Assembly: GCA_900551715.1 (NCBI GenBank)
Contig: URXG01000003.1
Coordinates: forward strand, 14,672-78,671
Origin: an uncultured Blautia sp.
GTDB lineage: Bacteria; Bacillota; Clostridia; Lachnospirales; Lachnospiraceae
Direction of reading: 5' to 3'
Length of the DNA: 64,000 bases
Shown here: piece after piece, positions 1 through 9,257 of the stretch
Layout of the letters: each line of letters begins with the position of its first letter
How positions within the stretch are numbered: position 1 is the stretch's first letter
Notes under the pieces: generated by a model
What the model saw: only the letters and a program-made list of their open reading frames with translations
Databases searched by the model: none
What the model was told of the DNA's origin: nothing
Translations under genes and position numbers: made by a program

Positions 1-554
1 AGAATACTCATGGAAGAAAGTAATATCTGGTAATTGGCTGAATTTTTTCGGAAACTCAGATTGTTTAATCTGTATATGTATGAATTAATGTATTCATACA
101 GCTGGGTCTCCTGTTCATAAGAAGTCTTGTATCTTTCTACATTTCTTCCTCTTTTTGCCTGAACGGTCTTACTGGTCTGATCCAGATAACTTTCTGACAT
201 GTTTCGGATATTCTTTTCCAGGATCTTTCCTTCATTTTCCAGATTTTTATCATTCAGTTTTTCAATAAGAGAACGGTAATTCTGTTCATAACGATAATAA
301 TTTTCCAGAGCTTTTGTCCCTTTTGTATTCAGATACTCATAAACCGTACCCTGAAGCTGCTCCAGTGCATCTGAAAGATCATTGATATCCACATTACTGG
401 AAAAAACTGCATCGATTCTGGATACTGCATTCTGAATCTGGGAAAAAATAAAAAAGTTAATCCCAAGGGCAAATACCAGAACCAGAAGCATAACGGAACT
501 GAGTCGTGTCTGAATGGAATTTTTAATGGAAAGGCCTTCTTTTTTTTCATTCAT
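1..554 (-). CDS. Sensor histidine kinase, N-terminal part (LytS/YesM-like), runs off the left edge
   Basis: Only the first 184 codons are inside the window. The reading frame opens MNEKKEGLSIKNSIQTR, has one clear membrane span at about residues 21-42 (SSVMLLVLVFALGINFFIF) and then a long charged helical extracytoplasmic region. The ATG lies inside the stop of the upstream gene (ATGA overlap), so the two are translationally coupled. No kinase core is visible, so the kinase call is inferred from context: a membrane-anchored sugar-binding sensor directly upstream and a sugar ABC operon next to it, as in clostridial XylFII-LytS-YesN systems. A different membrane signalling protein with the same N-terminal layout cannot be excluded. 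Confidence 0.6.
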   Translation of the reverse strand, partial: MNEKKEGLSIKNSIQTRLSSVMLLVLVFALGINFFIFSQIQNAVSRIDAVFSSNVDINDLSDALEQLQGTVYEYLNTKGTKALENYYRYEQNYRSLIEKLNDKNLENEGKILEKNIRNMSESYLDQTSKTVQAKRGRNVERYKTSYEQETQLYEYINSYIYRLNNLSFRKNSANYQILLSSMSI

Positions 555-1561
555 TGTTCGGCCTCCTTTCGGTATTCCCGGACATTATCTCTGGTGATCA
601 CATTCTGTCCCACACTGTAATATCCGTTTGTATGTTTCAATGCAGAATATTCTTCCAGTGCATTAATACTGTACTCCCCCACATCCTTCATATCCAGTGT
701 CACTGAAGAAGAAATAATTCCCTTGCTGATGGCATCCAGAATAGAATCTGAATAATAAAAGCCGATCACCTGCACGTTTCCAACCTGATTGTAATCAATC
801 AGTGCCTGATAAACACATTCTGTCACAACGGAATCCATGCACACCAGCACATCCGGCAGATCTTCTTTTACAAAAATATCCTTTACAACTTCCTCTGTAT
901 TAAAATCTGCTGTATTATCTACAGCATACTGAGAAATATTAATTTCTTGATTTTCTGATTTTTTTTCTTCCAGTTCTTTTTTTACCTGATAAAATACCAG
1001 ATTTGATTCCTGTGCCTGGGCATCTGATGCGGTGAGAAACATAATATCTGTAGCTCCCTCAGGCTTCAAAAGCCCAAGAAGTTCCTGGGTATAGGCAGTT
1101 CCCATCTGATAACTGTTGACTCCTACAAAACTGATTCTCGCTGAAGCGGAATCATCCGTCAGCGCAGTTACCACAGGTATTCCTTTCTGGGTCGCCTCAT
1201 TGATCAATTCTTTTTCTTCTTCACTTCCATCTGCTTCCAGTATGATCCCGTCTACATTTGAGGCAATTCCGATTCTCAGACAGTCTTCCTGGGTATTTCC
1301 GGATCTTTTGTCCGGCGAAAGCAGCTCTACATAAGCACTTTTGTCCTTTGCAGTACTGGCTGCGTTTTTATAAATAGACTGCCACATATCCTTGTCTCTG
1401 TCATTGGAGATCATCAGATAGTATTTTTCGTAGGCTCTTGCCTTTTCTCCGTCATTCAGGTCAACTTTCTCCAGAGTTTTCTGAAAGTAAATCCATGTTC
1501 CTGAGAGAAACAGGATGCATCCTGACACTATAAAAAAAACAGTAAATATATATTTTTTCAT
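551..1561 (-). CDS. Membrane-anchored periplasmic-binding-protein-like sugar sensor (XylFII type)
   Basis: A 336-aa protein with an uncleaved N-terminal anchor (residues 4-26) followed by a type-1 periplasmic binding fold of the sugar/LacI class: SNVDGIILEADGSEEEKELI, then GIPVVTALTDDSASARISFV and a C-terminal GNVQVIGFYYSDSILDAI segment. It is not a free binding protein, because it lacks a lipobox and its anchor is a plain transmembrane helix. It overlaps the downstream kinase gene by four bases and sits 99 bp beyond the transporter terminator. In Clostridium beijerinckii the equivalent XylFII senses xylose and passes the signal to LytS; that role is inferred here. The ligand cannot be read from sequence. 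Confidence 0.7.
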   Translation of the reverse strand: MKKYIFTVFFIVSGCILFLSGTWIYFQKTLEKVDLNDGEKARAYEKYYLMISNDRDKDMWQSIYKNAASTAKDKSAYVELLSPDKRSGNTQEDCLRIGIASNVDGIILEADGSEEEKELINEATQKGIPVVTALTDDSASARISFVGVNSYQMGTAYTQELLGLLKPEGATDIMFLTASDAQAQESNLVFYQVKKELEEKKSENQEINISQYAVDNTADFNTEEVVKDIFVKEDLPDVLVCMDSVVTECVYQALIDYNQVGNVQVIGFYYSDSILDAISKGIISSSVTLDMKDVGEYSINALEEYSALKHTNGYYSVGQNVITRDNVREYRKEAEQ

Positions 1562-1622
1562 ACAAATACCACAATCCTTTTGTTTTTTTACAGTGTATCA
1601 TATATTTTTTAACAGTGCAAAA

Positions 1623-1647
1623 GGGCCATTGTCTCAGACAATGACCC
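1623..1647 (-). terminator. Intrinsic terminator of the monosaccharide transporter operon
   Basis: An 11-bp stem (GGGTCATTGTC / GACAATGGCCC, one G-U) with a 3-nt loop is followed on the minus strand by TTTT. It lies 14 bp after the mmsB stop codon and separates the transporter from the sensor genes. Confidence 0.8.
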
Positions 1648-1660
1648 GAGTCTTTTATAC

Positions 1661-2815
1661 TCAGCTTGCTTTTCTGTTGGAAAGAACATCAAATACAACT
1701 GCGATCAGAAGTACTGCACCTTTTACTACATACTGCCAAGAATCACCAATACCCATAATGGACATACCCATATTAATAACACCAAGAAGAAGTGCACCAA
1801 TAACTACACCACCTACAGTACCGCTGCCGCCATATGCAGAAGCACCACCGATAAAGCAGGAACCGATGGCATCCATTTCAAAGGAAGTACCTGTACTACC
1901 ATTTACGGAACCAACTCGTGCTGCACAGAGAAGACCTGCAAGACCTGCAAGAAGTCCCATGTTTACATATGCAATAAAGTAAACTTTGTTTGTATCAATA
2001 CCGGAAAGCTGTGTAGCTTTTTCATTACCACCAATTGCATAGAAGTAACGTCCGAATGCTGTTCTGGATGTAACGAAATTGTAGATCAGGCAGATTGCAA
2101 CAACCCATACAAACATAATGGAGATACCTTTGTACTGGTACAATTTGTAGCAGTACCACAGAATAACTACTGCAATGATCACTGCTTTGCTGTAATCAGA
2201 AAATGCGGTATTCTGACGATAGCCTCTTTTTGCTTTGTTTGCTCTGGAACGTACTACATTAAAGATTACATAAACAGCAACTACAATACCAACGATCAGT
2301 GCAGAATAACTGAAGTTGTCATCCAAGCCCGGTATTGCAATATAGGAAGTAAATACATTAAGAAAATCTTTGTTCTGAATAGATACTGTCTTATTATCAA
2401 GAATCAGACGTCCAATTCCACGAAAGATAAACATACCTGCAAGTGTTGTGATAAATGGAGGAATACGTTTGTAACCAATCCAGTAACCCTGCCATACACC
2501 TACCAGAAAACCGGCGATCAGACAGATAATGATTGTCAGATAGGCATTCGTTCCCTTACCTGTTAAAACTGCTGCCAGACCGCCTACCATACAGATAACA
2601 GCACCAACAGAAAGGTCGATGTTACCACCTGTCAGGATACATAACAACATACCACAGGCAAGAACAAGAACATAACCGTTCTGTAGCATCAGGTTCGACA
2701 TATTCTGTGCGTACAGAAGTCTTCCATCTGTAAGTCCACAGAACAGGATAAATACGATCACCAATGCAATGATCATTGTATATTTTCTCAGGAAATCTTT
2801 CACATTAAATTTCAT
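1661..2815 (-). CDS. mmsB: Multiple-monosaccharide ABC transporter permease (GguB/XylH family)
   Basis: About 384 aa with roughly ten hydrophobic segments. It has the family's extended cytoplasmic/loop insert in the middle (residues ~185-225, RSRANKAKRGYRQN) and the conserved late segment with GGASAYGGSGTVGG. Length matches XylH/GguB (~390 aa) rather than the shorter RbsC (~320 aa). The start was placed at MKFNVKDFLRKY because AAAGGAG lies 8 nt upstream; the longer frame has no ribosome binding site. It is the last gene of chvE-mmsA-mmsB and forms the membrane channel. Confidence 0.88.
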   Translation of the reverse strand: MKFNVKDFLRKYTMIIALVIVFILFCGLTDGRLLYAQNMSNLMLQNGYVLVLACGMLLCILTGGNIDLSVGAVICMVGGLAAVLTGKGTNAYLTIIICLIAGFLVGVWQGYWIGYKRIPPFITTLAGMFIFRGIGRLILDNKTVSIQNKDFLNVFTSYIAIPGLDDNFSYSALIVGIVVAVYVIFNVVRSRANKAKRGYRQNTAFSDYSKAVIIAVVILWYCYKLYQYKGISIMFVWVVAICLIYNFVTSRTAFGRYFYAIGGNEKATQLSGIDTNKVYFIAYVNMGLLAGLAGLLCAARVGSVNGSTGTSFEMDAIGSCFIGGASAYGGSGTVGGVVIGALLLGVINMGMSIMGIGDSWQYVVKGAVLLIAVVFDVLSNRKAS

Positions 2816-2859
2816 TTTTATACTCCTTTCCCGGCAGAACATTTTCCACTGGTATCTTA

Positions 2860-4398
2860 TTATTTATTCTGCTCCTGCATGATAGCTCCCATAATACGTT
2901 CCTGAGTTGCCTCTTCTGCAGTGAATTCACCAGCCAGACGTCCTTCACTCATAACATAAATACGGTCACACATTCCCAGAAGCTCCGGCATTTCCGAAGA
3001 GATCATAATAACAGATTTTCCATCTTCTACCATTTTATTGATCAGACAGTAGATATCATACTTGGCACCTACATCGATACCACGCGTAGGTTCATCTAGA
3101 ATCAGAATATCCGGTTCTGTAAACATCCATTTGCCAAGCAGTGCTTTCTGCTGGTTTCCACCGGAGAGATTACCTACTTTCTGCTCATTGGAAGGTGTTT
3201 TTGTTCCCATCTCTTTTGTCATCTCATCTGCTTCATGTACTTCCAGATCTGTATTGATCACACCTTTTTCACAGACCTTGGAAAGTCTGGCAAGAGTGGT
3301 GTTGAAGCGGATGGATTCTCCCAGGATCAGTCCATTTGTTTTACGGTCTTCTGTTACATAGGCAAGACCATGACGGATGGCATCTCTTGGATTCTTAAGA
3401 TTAACTTTTTCTCCTTTTATGTAAAGATCACCGGAAATATTGGTTCCGTAGCTCTTTCCAAATACAGACATTGCGAATTCTGTACGTCCTGCACCCTGCA
3501 GTCCGGAGAATCCCACAACTTCACCTTTATGTACTTTACAGGAAATCTTGTCATCTACAATTTTTTCCGGATAAAGAGGATGATGAACAGTCCAGTCCTT
3601 TACCTCCAGCATAATCTCTTTACTGACATTATGTTTTCTAACAGGATAACGGTCTTCCATAGGACGTCCAACCATTCCTTTAATGATTCTGTCTTCACTG
3701 AGGTCATCTACACCCTTTGTCAAAGTCTCAATGGTGCTTCCATCCCGGATAATGGTACAGCGGTCTGCACAATAGATGATTTCATTCAGTTTATGAGTAA
3801 TGATAATAGAAGTCAGTCCATTTTTCTTAAATTCCATCAGAAGATCAAGAAGCATCTTTGCATCTTCATCATTCAGGGAAGAAGTAGGTTCATCCAGGAT
3901 CAGAAGTTTTACTTTCTTTGAAAATGCCTTTGCGATCTCTACCAGCTGCTGTTTACCGGTTCCGATGTCTTTGATCAGAGTCTGTGCAGATTCATGAAGA
4001 CCAACCTGAGCCATATGCTTTTCTGCTTCACTGTAAGTTCTGTCCCAGTCTATACTGCCATTTTTATTTTTAATCTCGTTTCCGAGAAACATATTCTCTC
4101 CAATAGAAAGCAGAGGAATCAGTGCCAGTTCCTGATGAATGATAACGATTCCTTTTGCCTCGCTGTCATTCAGAGTCTTGAACTTGCATTCCTCACCTTC
4201 ATAGGTAACAGTACCTGTATAACTTCCATAGGGATACTGACCACTTAACACGTTCATCAGTGTAGATTTTCCTGCACCATTCTCACCGATCAGTGCATGG
4301 ATCTCTCCTCGCTGGACTTCAAGATTTACATTGTCCAGAGCCTTTACACCGGGGAACTCTTTTGTAATGTGATCCATTACTAAAATATTCTCTGCCAC
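2860..4398 (-). CDS. mmsA: Multiple-monosaccharide ABC transporter ATP-binding protein, two ATPase domains
   Basis: A 512-aa duplicated ATPase of the MglA/XylG/GguA type. Domain 1 has Walker [13 protein letters not shown], a degenerate signature ([13 protein letters not shown]) and Walker [13 protein letters not shown]. Domain 2 has the altered P-loop [12 protein letters not shown], signature [14 protein letters not shown] and [13 protein letters not shown]. This asymmetric pair is typical of carbohydrate importers of this class. The start codon is GTG with an AGGAAAGGGGG ribosome binding site. It energises uptake through the adjacent permease. The substrate range (xylose, glucose, galactose, arabinose in relatives) is family knowledge, not visible here. 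Confidence 0.92.
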   Translation of the reverse strand: MAENILVMDHITKEFPGVKALDNVNLEVQRGEIHALIGENGAGKSTLMNVLSGQYPYGSYTGTVTYEGEECKFKTLNDSEAKGIVIIHQELALIPLLSIGENMFLGNEIKNKNGSIDWDRTYSEAEKHMAQVGLHESAQTLIKDIGTGKQQLVEIAKAFSKKVKLLILDEPTSSLNDEDAKMLLDLLMEFKKNGLTSIIITHKLNEIIYCADRCTIIRDGSTIETLTKGVDDLSEDRIIKGMVGRPMEDRYPVRKHNVSKEIMLEVKDWTVHHPLYPEKIVDDKISCKVHKGEVVGFSGLQGAGRTEFAMSVFGKSYGTNISGDLYIKGEKVNLKNPRDAIRHGLAYVTEDRKTNGLILGESIRFNTTLARLSKVCEKGVINTDLEVHEADEMTKEMGTKTPSNEQKVGNLSGGNQQKALLGKWMFTEPDILILDEPTRGIDVGAKYDIYCLINKMVEDGKSVIMISSEMPELLGMCDRIYVMSEGRLAGEFTAEEATQERIMGAIMQEQNK

Positions 4399-4424
4399 AA
4401 TGGCTCCCCCTTTCCTCTAAAACA

Positions 4425-4445
4425 GGCGAGGCATTCCACCCCGCC
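4425..4445 (-). promoter_or_regulatory. Intercistronic stem-loop between chvE and mmsA
   Basis: On the minus strand GGCGGGG pairs with CCTCGCC across a 7-nt loop, followed by TGTTTT. It lies between the binding-protein stop and the ATPase start. Such hairpins commonly stabilise the binding-protein mRNA or partly terminate, giving more binding protein than transporter. That role is inferred. Confidence 0.6.
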
Positions 4446-4494
4446 CTTAATTCAAGTTCATATGTTATCGGTTACTTACTGCCTAAGCAGAACA

Positions 4495-5625
4495 TCATTC
4501 TGCCGGATGAAGGTATCCGTCATCGTCCTGTGTATAGTATCCTGTGTCAACCAGTTCTTCTTTCATGTTGTCTTTTGTGATTACAGTAGGAACAAGAAGG
4601 AAGGATGGGCATTTGTTTCCGTCAGATGTTTCATAGGATTCTGTATCATAAGTACAGTCGAAATCCCATCCGGAATCTTTAATAAGAGAATCATCAACAG
4701 TCTCACCTTTCAGCATTGCCTCTGCAAGATCCAGAGTAACAACTGCTTCATTTGCAACTGCTTTGTAAACAGTCATGGACTGTTTGCCATCTACGATGTT
4801 TGCAAGGTTGGCTTCGTCACCATCCTGTCCTGTGATCAGAACATCATTCTTTCCTGCATAATCAGATTCGATTGCCTGTGTAACACCAAGTGCTGTAGAG
4901 TCATTGGAGCAGAGTGCTACGTCAAGCTGTGTTCCATCTGCATAGTAGGAAGCAAGAATGTTCTGCATTCTTTCCAGAGCTGTCTGTGTATCCCACTGAG
5001 CAGTTGCTACGGAATCAAAATCTGTCTGTCCGGAAACTACTTTCAGTGTACCTGCATCCAGATATGGTTTCAGAGTGTCATACGCACCGTTGAAGAAATA
5101 TCCTGCGTTGTTGTCAGCCGGGTCACCTGCTGTAAACTCAATATTGTAGGTTTTATCTTTTGCATTATCAAGATCCAGAGTATCAATCACGTACTGTCCC
5201 TGAAGAGTACCTACTGTATAGTTATCAAAAGATACATAATAGGAAACTGCATCGGACTTAATCAGTCGGTCATAGGAGATAACCGGAATGTTTGCATCTG
5301 CCGCTTCATCCATAACTGTATTCAGTGCTTCACCATCAATTGCTGCAACAACCAGAAGATCTACTCCATCTGAAATCAGGTTCTGGATATCATTTACCTG
5401 ACGGTCCGTTTCATTGTCAGAATAGGTAAGTTCTACATCGTATCCTGCTTTTTTGAACTGTTCTTCCAGGTAAGAACCATCACGATTCCAACGTTCCAGA
5501 GACTGTGTCGGCATGGAAATTCCAATCTTTCCTCCTTCTGCCGCCGCATCATCTGCAAATACCGGTACTGCACAAGAACTGATTGCCATTGCTGCTGCCA
5601 TTGCTAAAACTAATTTTTTCTTCAT
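4495..5625 (-). CDS. chvE: Multiple-monosaccharide ABC transporter substrate-binding protein (ChvE/XylF type)
   Basis: A 376-aa secreted binding protein. The signal peptide is MKKKLVLAMAAAMAISSCAV..FADDA; the Cys lies in the signal peptide region (SSCAV), a possible but weak lipobox. The mature part is a type-1 periplasmic binding fold: GKIGISMPTQSLERWNRDG, DLLVVAAIDGEALN, NIPVISYDRLIKS and DVLITGQDGDEAN, all matching ChvE/XylF. The open frame extends 56 codons further upstream, but GGAGG lies 10 nt before this ATG and the extra residues are not signal-like. It is the first gene of the transporter operon and the presumed main target of the sensor system next door. Confidence 0.9.
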   Translation of the reverse strand: MKKKLVLAMAAAMAISSCAVPVFADDAAAEGGKIGISMPTQSLERWNRDGSYLEEQFKKAGYDVELTYSDNETDRQVNDIQNLISDGVDLLVVAAIDGEALNTVMDEAADANIPVISYDRLIKSDAVSYYVSFDNYTVGTLQGQYVIDTLDLDNAKDKTYNIEFTAGDPADNNAGYFFNGAYDTLKPYLDAGTLKVVSGQTDFDSVATAQWDTQTALERMQNILASYYADGTQLDVALCSNDSTALGVTQAIESDYAGKNDVLITGQDGDEANLANIVDGKQSMTVYKAVANEAVVTLDLAEAMLKGETVDDSLIKDSGWDFDCTYDTESYETSDGNKCPSFLLVPTVITKDNMKEELVDTGYYTQDDDGYLHPAE

Positions 5626-5679
5626 AAGAAAGAAACCTCCCTTTACTTTGCTAGCTAACTCCCGTAGCTCTTTGATGGA

Positions 5680-5820
5680 ATTATAATAGCATAGGGGTAT
5701 TTTTCTCTGAATGGACTGCTTTTGTATCTGTCTTTCAATTTTTGTGCTGAAAATCTCCAACCCTGTGCTAATCTGGATATTTTGGAATAGCACAGAGAAA
5801 ACACCTTAAATTTGTGCTAT
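5680..5820 (-). promoter_or_regulatory. chvE promoter with repeated AGCACA boxes (candidate YesN/AraC operator)
   Basis: A TATAAT box on the minus strand (5680-5685) has no recognisable -35 hexamer, as expected of an activator-dependent promoter. Upstream lie four AGCACA boxes: two in the same orientation exactly 21 bp apart (5743-5748 and 5764-5769), and an 8-bp inverted pair ATAGCACA/TGTGCTAT (5787-5794 and 5813-5820). Same-face direct repeats are what a dimeric AraC-type response regulator such as YesN binds. The regulator itself is outside the window, so its identity is inferred. Confidence 0.55.
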
Positions 5821-5880
5821 TGTCAGCAACGAAATCTGTCGATTTATGGAATTTATGGTATAGCATTTTTCCGGGACAAA

Positions 5881-5925
5881 AAATGCTGTGTGGAATACTT
5901 TTGTCTTGTATTCCACACAGCATTT
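5881..5925 (-). terminator. Strong intrinsic terminator after the chorismate mutase-shikimate kinase gene
   Basis: A perfect 18-bp inverted repeat (AAATGCTGTGTGGAATAC and its complement) with a 9-nt loop, followed on the minus strand by six T residues. It lies 32 bp after the stop codon of the upstream gene and insulates the chvE promoter. Confidence 0.9.
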
Positions 5926-5957
5926 AAATTCTATGATTCTGTTACTGCAGAATTTAG

Positions 5958-6752
5958 TTATTTCTGGTCTTCTGTATCCAGGGTACGAAGGCTCTGAACC
6001 AGCTCTTCGCAGATCTGAAGTTCGCTTTTACCGTCTGTCTCTATGACGATATCTGCTGCCGCTTCATATTTTTCACGACGTTTTTCCATGAGCTGGGCAA
6101 TATACGGTACAGTCTTGTTGCCCTCCAGAAGAGGTCTGTCATGATTATCTTTGACACGTTCCAGGATGGTCTCCGGTTTTGCAGTAAGAAGAACTACACG
6201 TCCATTCTTTTTCATTTCTACTACGTTACGTTCTCTCATTGGAACGCCGCCGCCACAGGAAATAACCACGTTGGTTCTGGACTGCATTTCAATAAGAAGG
6301 TTCGTTTCCAGGTCTCGGAAATATTCTTCTCCATAGGTTTCAAAAATATCAGAGATACTCATGCCCTGTCTTTCTGCAATAATCTGATCCATCTCAACGA
6401 TCTCCATTGCAAAAACAGTCCTAAGAAAATCAGAAATTGTAGATTTACCGGCTCCCATAAATCCGATAAGCACAATGTTGTAATCAAAAAGTTTACGTGC
6501 CTGGATCATCTTACTGTTTCTGGTGATCTCTTCAAAAACTGCAGACACTTCATTCTTGTGTCTTCTGCCTTCCATTCTCCGTTCCAGCCATTCTCTCTGT
6601 CTGGCTTCCTGTTCCGGCTGAAGGATCGGCAGATCATTGGCTTCTTTGTAAGCCATGATGTCCTCTACGATTCTATTTCTCATAAGCAGTGCGTCCAAGA
6701 TGATCTCATCGCACTGTCCAAGGCTTTCTCTGAGTACTTCCAACTGATTCAT
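5958..6752 (-). CDS. aroK: Bifunctional chorismate mutase (AroQ) - shikimate kinase (AroK) fusion
   Basis: 264 aa. Residues 1-90 are a helical type II chorismate mutase domain (LRESLGQCDEIILDALLMRN, ILQPEQEARQREWLERR). Residues ~93-255 are shikimate kinase: P-loop GFMGAGKST, EYFRDLE in the substrate site, CGGGVPMRERN as second glycine motif, and HDRPLLEGN in the lid. The fusion links shikimate 3-phosphorylation to the later chorismate-to-prephenate step of aromatic amino acid synthesis. The usual DxD motif reads EMDQ (Glu-x-Asp), a conservative variant. It appears monocistronic, with its own terminator downstream. Confidence 0.9.
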   Translation of the reverse strand: MNQLEVLRESLGQCDEIILDALLMRNRIVEDIMAYKEANDLPILQPEQEARQREWLERRMEGRRHKNEVSAVFEEITRNSKMIQARKLFDYNIVLIGFMGAGKSTISDFLRTVFAMEIVEMDQIIAERQGMSISDIFETYGEEYFRDLETNLLIEMQSRTNVVISCGGGVPMRERNVVEMKKNGRVVLLTAKPETILERVKDNHDRPLLEGNKTVPYIAQLMEKRREKYEAAADIVIETDGKSELQICEELVQSLRTLDTEDQK

Positions 6753-6931
6753 AATGTTATATCCCCTTTATCCATTTCATACGTTATTCCGACTGACTGT
6801 CATCATCCGGATTCTGCTGCACTTCTGCAACCAAGTGCTCTCATTATAGCAGTTATTTAACGCTTTAACAATATAAAGTGAATATTTTCTCAAATCTATT
6901 TTTTAACAAACTCATGGGAAATCCTACAGAA

Positions 6932-9247
6932 TCATTCCACATTTTTTAATGCTTCACTCATAGGCACTTTTTGGATCTTACGATACTCCAGAAGTGCGAT
7001 CACTGCATAAGTAACAATACCGATCACAAACATCTGTACATAGATCACAGGGTCAATCCACAGAGTGATCCAACCGGAAAGACTGGACAACATCATCTCT
7101 CTGTAAACGACTTTCATGATCACCGTTTCCAGCGGCAAACTTGCCAACAGACAGATCACTACCACCAGTGAAGTAGACAGAATATACAGTCTGCTGATCT
7201 CACCATTGGTATAACCCAGTATTTTGGTCATGGAAATAGACTGGGCATTTTTTTCTATAATGATTTTTGACAGCAGATAGATCAGGATCATAAAGATCAC
7301 CACAGCAAATCCATTGACCATTCCCATCATACTTCCCATAGACACATCCAGCTGTCTGGAAATCTTGGTAAGAGCATCCAGGTTGATCACTGAACCAATA
7401 TAACTGTCTTTGATGTCTGTGATCTCTGTATTACTGAAATAGCCACTGAAATAATCATCCCCAAGATCAAAAGTATCATTTAATTTGTCCTGATCCATAA
7501 ATACACAGAGACCGCCTGTATAGTCATAGATTCCTGCTACCTGGAAGGTGTACTCATCGTCTTCATATTTTTCTTTCAGAGTGATACTGTCTCCCACACC
7601 GATTTTGTACTTGTCTGCATAGGCAGAGGAAATATACACTCCTTTTGAAAGATCTGCATCTACATATTTACTGTCCTCTTTGATTCCGTACAAGAGAATC
7701 TCTTCGCTTTTGACTTTGCCTGGAATGGTGTTCAGAGAATAGGCACTGAACTCCTCTGCATTCTCATTGTCAGTTTCCGTATCGTTATTAAAGAGCAGCA
7801 TGTCCACAAAACTGTCCAGTTTATTTCCGCCACCTATGACGCTTACCGGCACAGACAGCATATACTGATATTTTGCCAGCATGTTATTCTGGATCTCCAG
7901 CTGATAATGATCCAGTGCTGAAGGCAGAAGAAGTCCAAAGAACAGAAGCAGATTGGCAAAAACGACACCTATGAATAACACGATGTAATTACTGAAATTC
8001 TGAAAGATCACCCTGAGACGGAATCTGGTAAATATCCGCATTCTTTGGCTTAAATATAAAGCTCTCCTCTGTTTTTTTCCGGACAGATCTCTTCTGAGGA
8101 ATTTCAGTGGAGAAAGCCGCAGCTTATGATGAAGGATTCCAAAATTCACCACAAGCATGATCGCCACCGGAACCACTGTGGTTAAAAGAAAGGCTTCTGC
8201 ATTCCAGACAGTTTCATAGGTCGGAAGGCTATAACTTCCATAATACATTCCAGCGCATACCCCTTTAAAAACAGTATAGCCCAGTATATTTCCCACCACT
8301 GCGCCCATCAGTGTTACAAGCACAGGAAGAGTCATATAATGTCGGATCAGTTCTCCTCTGGTATAGCCAGAAGCCCGCAGGGTTCCGATCACTGCTGCCT
8401 CTTTGGTGATGGTATTACTGGTAGTAATGCCAAAAACAAATGCCATGATCACAATAACAATATAAAGAAGCACTATCATCATAGCCTTGTCACCGCCCAT
8501 ATCATCTCCGGTAAATTTGATTGCCTGGTTCTGATAACGAGGAACAAAACTTTCCAATGTAACGACTTTTCCCATGTCTTTCATAAGATCTTCGGAAACA
8601 TCTTTTTCTTCTTTTTCTGTTTTTGGTGCTTCATTATAAGTCCAGGCATAATTGTACTGAAGTTTGTCCTGGTCAAGGTTATCAAACTCTTCCTCTGTCA
8701 CAACTCCAACACCGAATTTTACAGAATCAAACATAGTATCGTTATTATTCTGAAACAGTGCACTGTAATCAGACAACGCCACCAGACCGGTAATGGTCCA
8801 GTCTTTTTTGCCATCGCTTAAGGTATCTCCTACTTTCAGTTGGTTGTTATCAGCATACATACGGTCAATGGCGATCTCTCCTGTTTTGTCAGGCAGTTCT
8901 CCATCCATTAGGCAAACCTTGTTAACCTCTGTACGGTTTTTGAAAAAACGCATGGTGCTGTCGTTTGTGAGAGCATCTTCTATATAATAGTTCTCGTATA
9001 TTTTCACACCCAGTTCTTCGATGGCTTCTTTCTGACCCCGGTAAATCTTTTCACCGGTGCTGAAGTTTCCATCTTCCACATTGTATTTACTGAAACTTTC
9101 GTCATAAGCAATCAACATACTCCCATCTGCAACAAGGAAGCCGGATACCATTCCAATGGTGGCGAGCATCAGAAGAAAAACAACCAGGTATTTACCAAAT
9201 TCGCTTTTCAGTTCTCTTGGAAGGCGTCTTCGTAAAGGATTCTTCAT
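6932..9247 (-). CDS. FtsX-like ABC transporter permease with two FtsX domains
   Basis: About 771 aa. An N-terminal membrane span (LVVFLLMLATIGMVSGFLV) is followed by a large extracytoplasmic domain, three or four spans (AMMIVLLYIVIVIMAFVFGI onwards, with the FtsX signature GTLRASGYTRGELIRHYM), a cytoplasmic basic loop, a second extracytoplasmic domain and a second FtsX block ending at ALLEYRKIQKVPMSEALKNV. The start is at MKNPLRRRLP, which has AAGGAGG 7 nt upstream that overlaps the stop of the ATPase gene. Together with the ATPase it makes a MacB/BceAB-class exporter or mechanotransmission complex. The substrate (peptide, lipoprotein or drug) is not evident and no two-component genes are adjacent. 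Confidence 0.85.
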   Translation of the reverse strand: MKNPLRRRLPRELKSEFGKYLVVFLLMLATIGMVSGFLVADGSMLIAYDESFSKYNVEDGNFSTGEKIYRGQKEAIEELGVKIYENYYIEDALTNDSTMRFFKNRTEVNKVCLMDGELPDKTGEIAIDRMYADNNQLKVGDTLSDGKKDWTITGLVALSDYSALFQNNNDTMFDSVKFGVGVVTEEEFDNLDQDKLQYNYAWTYNEAPKTEKEEKDVSEDLMKDMGKVVTLESFVPRYQNQAIKFTGDDMGGDKAMMIVLLYIVIVIMAFVFGITTSNTITKEAAVIGTLRASGYTRGELIRHYMTLPVLVTLMGAVVGNILGYTVFKGVCAGMYYGSYSLPTYETVWNAEAFLLTTVVPVAIMLVVNFGILHHKLRLSPLKFLRRDLSGKKQRRALYLSQRMRIFTRFRLRVIFQNFSNYIVLFIGVVFANLLLFFGLLLPSALDHYQLEIQNNMLAKYQYMLSVPVSVIGGGNKLDSFVDMLLFNNDTETDNENAEEFSAYSLNTIPGKVKSEEILLYGIKEDSKYVDADLSKGVYISSAYADKYKIGVGDSITLKEKYEDDEYTFQVAGIYDYTGGLCVFMDQDKLNDTFDLGDDYFSGYFSNTEITDIKDSYIGSVINLDALTKISRQLDVSMGSMMGMVNGFAVVIFMILIYLLSKIIIEKNAQSISMTKILGYTNGEISRLYILSTSLVVVICLLASLPLETVIMKVVYREMMLSSLSGWITLWIDPVIYVQMFVIGIVTYAVIALLEYRKIQKVPMSEALKNVE

Positions 9248-9257
9248 AAATGCCTCC

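Noticed and set aside
329..550. A 73-codon frame starting MKKKKAFPLKIPF
   Set aside because: It is an out-of-frame shadow of the histidine kinase start. The frame from 554 gives a proper membrane span and stays open to the window edge.
3235..3921. Long plus-strand open frames inside mmsA, and similar ones opposite prfA, rho, ecfA and other genes
   Set aside because: They are antisense shadows of well-supported genes, rich in Cys/Phe/Ser, without ribosome binding sites.
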